This document shows, piece after piece, positions 60,810-64,000 of a stretch of 64,000 bases of DNA. The notes below the pieces were generated by a model. The model ran no database searches. It had not been told where the DNA came from and was given only the letters and a program-made list of their open reading frames with translations. How positions within the stretch are numbered: the first letter of the stretch is position 1; each line of letters starts with the position of its first letter. Position numbers and translations under genes: made by a program. The stretch comes from Lachnospiraceae bacterium (GTDB lineage: Bacteria > Bacillota > Clostridia > Lachnospirales > Lachnospiraceae), in contig JAMPGL010000003.1 in NCBI GenBank assembly GCA_023663945.1, positions 1 to 64,000 on the forward strand, given 5' to 3'.

Positions 60810-62789
60810 CTATATTTTCAAAGCAAAGTCGCTTCGATCCAGAGAAAAATTCGGATTGTAATACGGATCGCCTGCCGTAAGCTCTTCCTTCCACTTTTCC
60901 CGAAATGCGGCGGACTCTCTCTCGTAGCGTTCCGCCTTTTCTCCCTGATCGTCCAGCCCCCTTGATTTGGACTCAAAATGATAAAGCTCCGCAAAGGGCG
61001 TAAACACATTTAAATACCCTGCTCTGCGCAGTTTCAAACAAAAGTCCACATCATTCAGGGAGACTGCAAAAGACTCTTCCAGTCCTCCCGCCTGAAGAAA
61101 CCGCTCTTTTTTCACCAAAAGGCATGCCCCCGTCACCGCGGAAACATTCTGTGCATAGCAGAGTCTTCCCATATAACCCAGATTATCCCGATGCTGACCG
61201 TAATGACTATGCCCCGCCGTCCGGTGTGCGCCAAGCGCCAGCACAACGCCCGCGTGCTGTATGGTCTTATCCGCGTAATAAAGCTTTGCTCCTACCGCGC
61301 CTACATCCCCGCGCTGAGCGTACATCAGCATTTCCTCTATCCAGTTGACCGTGATCACCTGCGTATCGTTATTTAAGAGAAGCACATATTCTCCCTCCGC
61401 ATGCTTCACGCCCAGATTATTAACCGCAGAATAATTGAAGTCTCCCTTAAAAGTCACAATCTTCACTTTCGGATTTTCGGACAGCCCTTCATAATAGTCA
61501 AAAATACTCTTTTCACTGCTTCCGTTTTCTACAATGATAATCTCGTAGTTCTCATAGGTGGACTTTTCAAAAATGGAATCCACACAGCGTTTCAAATCCT
61601 CTGCATGATCCTTGTTCGCTATTATAATAGAAACAAGCGGATTGCCCAAAATTTGGTAGCGGATCTTAAAAATCGTCTCAAAGGCTCTTGTGGAGGTGAT
61701 TTGAAAATGCTCAAAGCCGTGTCTTCGCAGATGATCCGCCACCGCTCCCTTTGCCGACTCTATGGCGTAGGGCTTTGCCTCAATTCCTGCCGCAGTGCTT
61801 CCCGGATGGCTTCTCCAATAATACAAAAGCCTTGGAACGTGAACCACGCACTTGGCGCGGTCCGTGAGCCGGAGAATCATATCATGATCCTGACTTCCGT
61901 CAAACCGTGAGCGGAACAATTCCGTCCCATCCAAAAGCTCCCTTGCAAACACGCTGAAATGGCAGATATAGTTATTGGCGCGCAGGTTGTCAATGGCATA
62001 GTCCGGCTTAAAATGCATGGTCAGCATCTTGTTAATGTCGCCGCTTTTAAAAGTCGTCTCATCACAGTATATGTAATCTGCTCCTTTTTCATTGATTACC
62101 TTGACATATTCATAGAGCGCGCTGGGATGAAGAATGTCATCATGATCGAAAAGACCGATATATTCTCCGGATGCCAGTGTAAGGCACTGGTTGGTGTTGC
62201 CCGATATTCCCTCATTCTTTTCCAGCTTTTTGTATACAATCCGGTTCCCGCCGTCCTTCGCCTGATATTCCCGGACAATCCCTGCCACATCCGAATGCGC
62301 CTCGTCGGAACCATCCGCCAGACACAGCTCCCAGTTCTCGTAAGTCTGCGCTGTAACCGATTCGATCATCTCCCGCAAAAATTCCTCCGCCGTATTATAG
62401 AGCGGAACCAAAATACTAATCTTCACCATGCGGGGAAATTTTTGGGTGCGCTCTTTTGTCGCCTGTTCCGGCGAAGGAAAGCTCTGCGTGCCGTAGCGCG
62501 CCATCGCCTGACGTTCAATCTTCTTATATTTAAGCTTTGCAATCACGCCCCGAAGGTTTCCACAATTTTTAAGCCGGGTTCTCTGACGCAGAAAAAAGTG
62601 CATCCCCTTCCTAAGAGGCGACGACAATTTCCACAGAGGATTGTTTTTAATCCGGTTCAATTTAAAAGTGAGGTCGTCACACTTAGCTTCCAGGTCTGCA
62701 ATGCGTCCTGCAAGGTTCGCATTCCGCAAGTGCTCCTTTTCATATGCCTCCCGGTAGTCCATTTCTGCTCCCAGCTCTCTTCCTTCCAT
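60810..62789 (-). CDS. Two-domain family 2 glycosyltransferase
   Basis: 659 residues. A short coiled start (NANLAGRIADLEAKCDDLTFKLNRIKNN), first GT-A domain (ISILVPLYNTAEEFLREMIESV; YIGLFDHDDILHPSALYEYV) and second GT-A domain (VSIIIANKDHAEDLKRCVDSI; EYVLLLNNDTQVITVNWIEEM; FAVSLNDVDFCLKLRRAGY). Both carry acidic motifs, so it may add two residues in turn or form a repeat unit. Confidence 0.92.
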   Translation of the reverse strand: MEGRELGAEMDYREAYEKEHLRNANLAGRIADLEAKCDDLTFKLNRIKNNPLWKLSSPLRKGMHFFLRQRTRLKNCGNLRGVIAKLKYKKIERQAMARYGTQSFPSPEQATKERTQKFPRMVKISILVPLYNTAEEFLREMIESVTAQTYENWELCLADGSDEAHSDVAGIVREYQAKDGGNRIVYKKLEKNEGISGNTNQCLTLASGEYIGLFDHDDILHPSALYEYVKVINEKGADYIYCDETTFKSGDINKMLTMHFKPDYAIDNLRANNYICHFSVFARELLDGTELFRSRFDGSQDHDMILRLTDRAKCVVHVPRLLYYWRSHPGSTAAGIEAKPYAIESAKGAVADHLRRHGFEHFQITSTRAFETIFKIRYQILGNPLVSIIIANKDHAEDLKRCVDSIFEKSTYENYEIIIVENGSSEKSIFDYYEGLSENPKVKIVTFKGDFNYSAVNNLGVKHAEGEYVLLLNNDTQVITVNWIEEMLMYAQRGDVGAVGAKLYYADKTIQHAGVVLALGAHRTAGHSHYGQHRDNLGYMGRLCYAQNVSAVTGACLLVKKERFLQAGGLEESFAVSLNDVDFCLKLRRAGYLNVFTPFAELYHFESKSRGLDDQGEKAERYERESAAFREKWKEELTAGDPYYNPNFSLDRSDFALKI

Positions 62790-62811
62790 AATAACACCCG
62801 TTTCCTTTTCG

Positions 62812-64000
62812 CTAATTTTTCACATCAAGCGTCCAATTGCTCCAATTTATCAGCTTTGTGCGTGAACACCTGTCTGAGGCAAGCATTCCAAACTGATAAT
62901 TTCCGTTCGGTAATGCGTCCTGCCTAAGTTTCGCCGCAAATCCAGTTAAATCTACATTTAGCTGACCGTCCAAACTGTCTTTTATATCTTTTCGATATCT
63001 TTCATCCACAGAAATTTCAAAAATAACGCCATTTTTTTTGTTCTTTAAAAGCAGTTTTTTGGAATAGCATGCGTTATCTGAGCCAATTATGAAGGAATAT
63101 CCCTGAAAATAGTACCCTTTTTCCTCATTGCAGGAATCATTTTCCTTGCTTAAAGCACTCTTGGAGGCATCCACGCCGTACTTCCATTTATAAATATCCA
63201 TGGCACATTCCATCCCTACCACCAGACAGGAATCCTCTCTTGCCTGCGCCGAAAGCTTTCCCAGCGGCGCCGCCTCCGACCATGGCATGTCCAGCGTCAC
63301 CTGATAACGGCATGCGGGTGAGTAATCCGCTTCCAGCATATCCGTGGTAAGGTATGGATGATAAAAAGGGTCTCTTCCATATAACACCTGATGTCTTTCA
63401 TAGAGCAGATCCTTTTCCCGCTGAAGACGGAGCTGCTTTTCCTCCGATTCTCCATCCTTTCCCCGGCTTAGAGATTCATGATGATAAAGAACCACATCAT
63501 TTCTTACTATATTATAATATCCCTTCTCGTACAGGGTATAACACAAATCCACATCATTAAAGGCAACCGCCAATTCCTGACAAAATCCTCCTGCCTGCAA
63601 AAACACTTCCCGGCGGAGCAGAAGGCATGCCCCGGTCACTGCAAGCATATTGTGAACTCCGCGGTTCATTCCATAATAATGTACATCCTTATCGCTCAAA
63701 AACTGCAGCTTATGCGCCGGACCTACCCGGAGATTGGTGATTCCCGCATGTTGAATAATGTCCGAATCTGGATAAAGCAGTTTTGCTCCCACGGCTCCCG
63801 CATAGGGGAGCGCCGCCTTTTCCATCATCCGATCCAGCCAGTCCGCCTGTAGAATCTCCATATCGTCATTTAGAAATAATAAGAAATTCCCCTTCGCTTT
63901 CTCCGCGCCAAGATTGCACATTCTGGAAAAGTTAAATTCCATGGGCTGATATAGGTAGGTAAATTCTATTTCATTTTTATTGTTCTTTTTGAGATTATCC
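62812..64000 (-). CDS. Family 2 glycosyltransferase, 5' end outside the window
   Basis: The frame is open to the window edge. Present part: EFNFSRMCNLGAEKAKGNFLLFLNDDMEIL, GAKLLYPDSDIIQHAGITNL, VAFNDVDLCYTLYEKGYYNI, the same plan as the second domain of the neighbour at 60810. A beta-rich C-terminal domain of about 150 residues follows (RYQVTLDMPWSEAAPLGKLS...). The N-terminal first domain should lie beyond 64000. Confidence 0.88.
   Translation of the reverse strand, partial: DNLKKNNKNEIEFTYLYQPMEFNFSRMCNLGAEKAKGNFLLFLNDDMEILQADWLDRMMEKAALPYAGAVGAKLLYPDSDIIQHAGITNLRVGPAHKLQFLSDKDVHYYGMNRGVHNMLAVTGACLLLRREVFLQAGGFCQELAVAFNDVDLCYTLYEKGYYNIVRNDVVLYHHESLSRGKDGESEEKQLRLQREKDLLYERHQVLYGRDPFYHPYLTTDMLEADYSPACRYQVTLDMPWSEAAPLGKLSAQAREDSCLVVGMECAMDIYKWKYGVDASKSALSKENDSCNEEKGYYFQGYSFIIGSDNACYSKKLLLKNKKNGVIFEISVDERYRKDIKDSLDGQLNVDLTGFAAKLRQDALPNGNYQFGMLASDRCSRTKLINWSNWTLDVKN

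Overview
The window looks like a piece of chromosome from a Gram-positive anaerobe of the Clostridia, most probably a Lachnospiraceae member. The pointers are the protein families rather than any marker gene: a class 1B dihydroorotate dehydrogenase pair (pyrD/pyrK), an agr-type quorum-sensing locus, DUF3794/LysM spore-type protein, lipoprotein trigger-factor-like foldase, LCP and WcaJ-type surface polysaccharide enzymes, PD-(D/E)XK Rpn-type proteins and strong AGGAGG ribosome sites. Almost every gene is on the minus strand. I saw no rRNA, tRNA or CRISPR array.

Layout. 0.3-4.3 kb: a TetR-controlled redox/quinone-stress type operon in visible decay (flavin reductase with a frameshift, tetR, truncated aldo/keto reductase, ABM monooxygenase, broken flavodoxin, flavodoxin-MATE chimera, CMD-cupin), followed by a LysR remnant. 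4.4-5.8 kb: PIN toxin with antitoxin and an orphan hicB. 5.9-10.3 kb: an agr system with unusual gene order (agrA-agrC, a secreted amidase, agrD-agrB) and three promoters carrying the same 21-bp-spaced boxes. 10.4-19.1 kb: TRAP transporter (dctP, dctQ, dctM), YcxB-like protein, YesM/YesN-type two-component system, a membrane-tethered DctP-like protein, an MFS carrier and a cupin. 19.3-26.7 kb: patatin, tag, Rpn-type nuclease, a damaged abiE locus, an AlbA_2 ATPase and remnants of toxin-antitoxin and polymorphic-toxin modules. 26.9-34.3 kb: subtilase with Cys at the Ser position, ClpX, NlpC/P60, foldase lipoprotein, cardiolipin synthase. 34.4-43.5 kb: housekeeping genes (murI, ispE, gntR) mixed with poorly known surface and spore proteins. 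43.5-44.5 kb: a gene-poor block with a remarkable palindromic composite element. 44.5-48.3 kb: GNAT and pyrD-pyrK-pyrC. 48.4-50.5 kb: a chemoreceptor. 50.6-64.0 kb: PrcB-like lipoprotein, HtrA, and a surface-polysaccharide cluster (LCP, WcaJ, pgcA and five family-2 glycosyltransferases, the last cut by the window edge).

How parts work together. AgrD is matured by AgrB, sensed by AgrC and relayed by AgrA; the shared boxes suggest AgrA switches on its own operon, agrDB and the amidase. The YesM/YesN pair with its tethered binding protein probably senses the ligand carried by the TRAP system. WcaJ should start a lipid-linked glycan that the glycosyltransferases extend from sugars supplied through PgcA, with the LCP protein attaching it to the wall.

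Most unusual DNA: (1) the 557-bp block at 43857-44413, bounded by 16-bp inverted repeats and holding two inverted 135-bp long-stem palindromes whose 22-23-bp arms differ between copies but stay perfectly paired; (2) a family of about 75-bp palindromes with a TTAGCTGG core scattered between genes; (3) three agr promoters with matching boxes. Three single-base frameshifts in otherwise intact genes need a check against raw reads before being read as biology.
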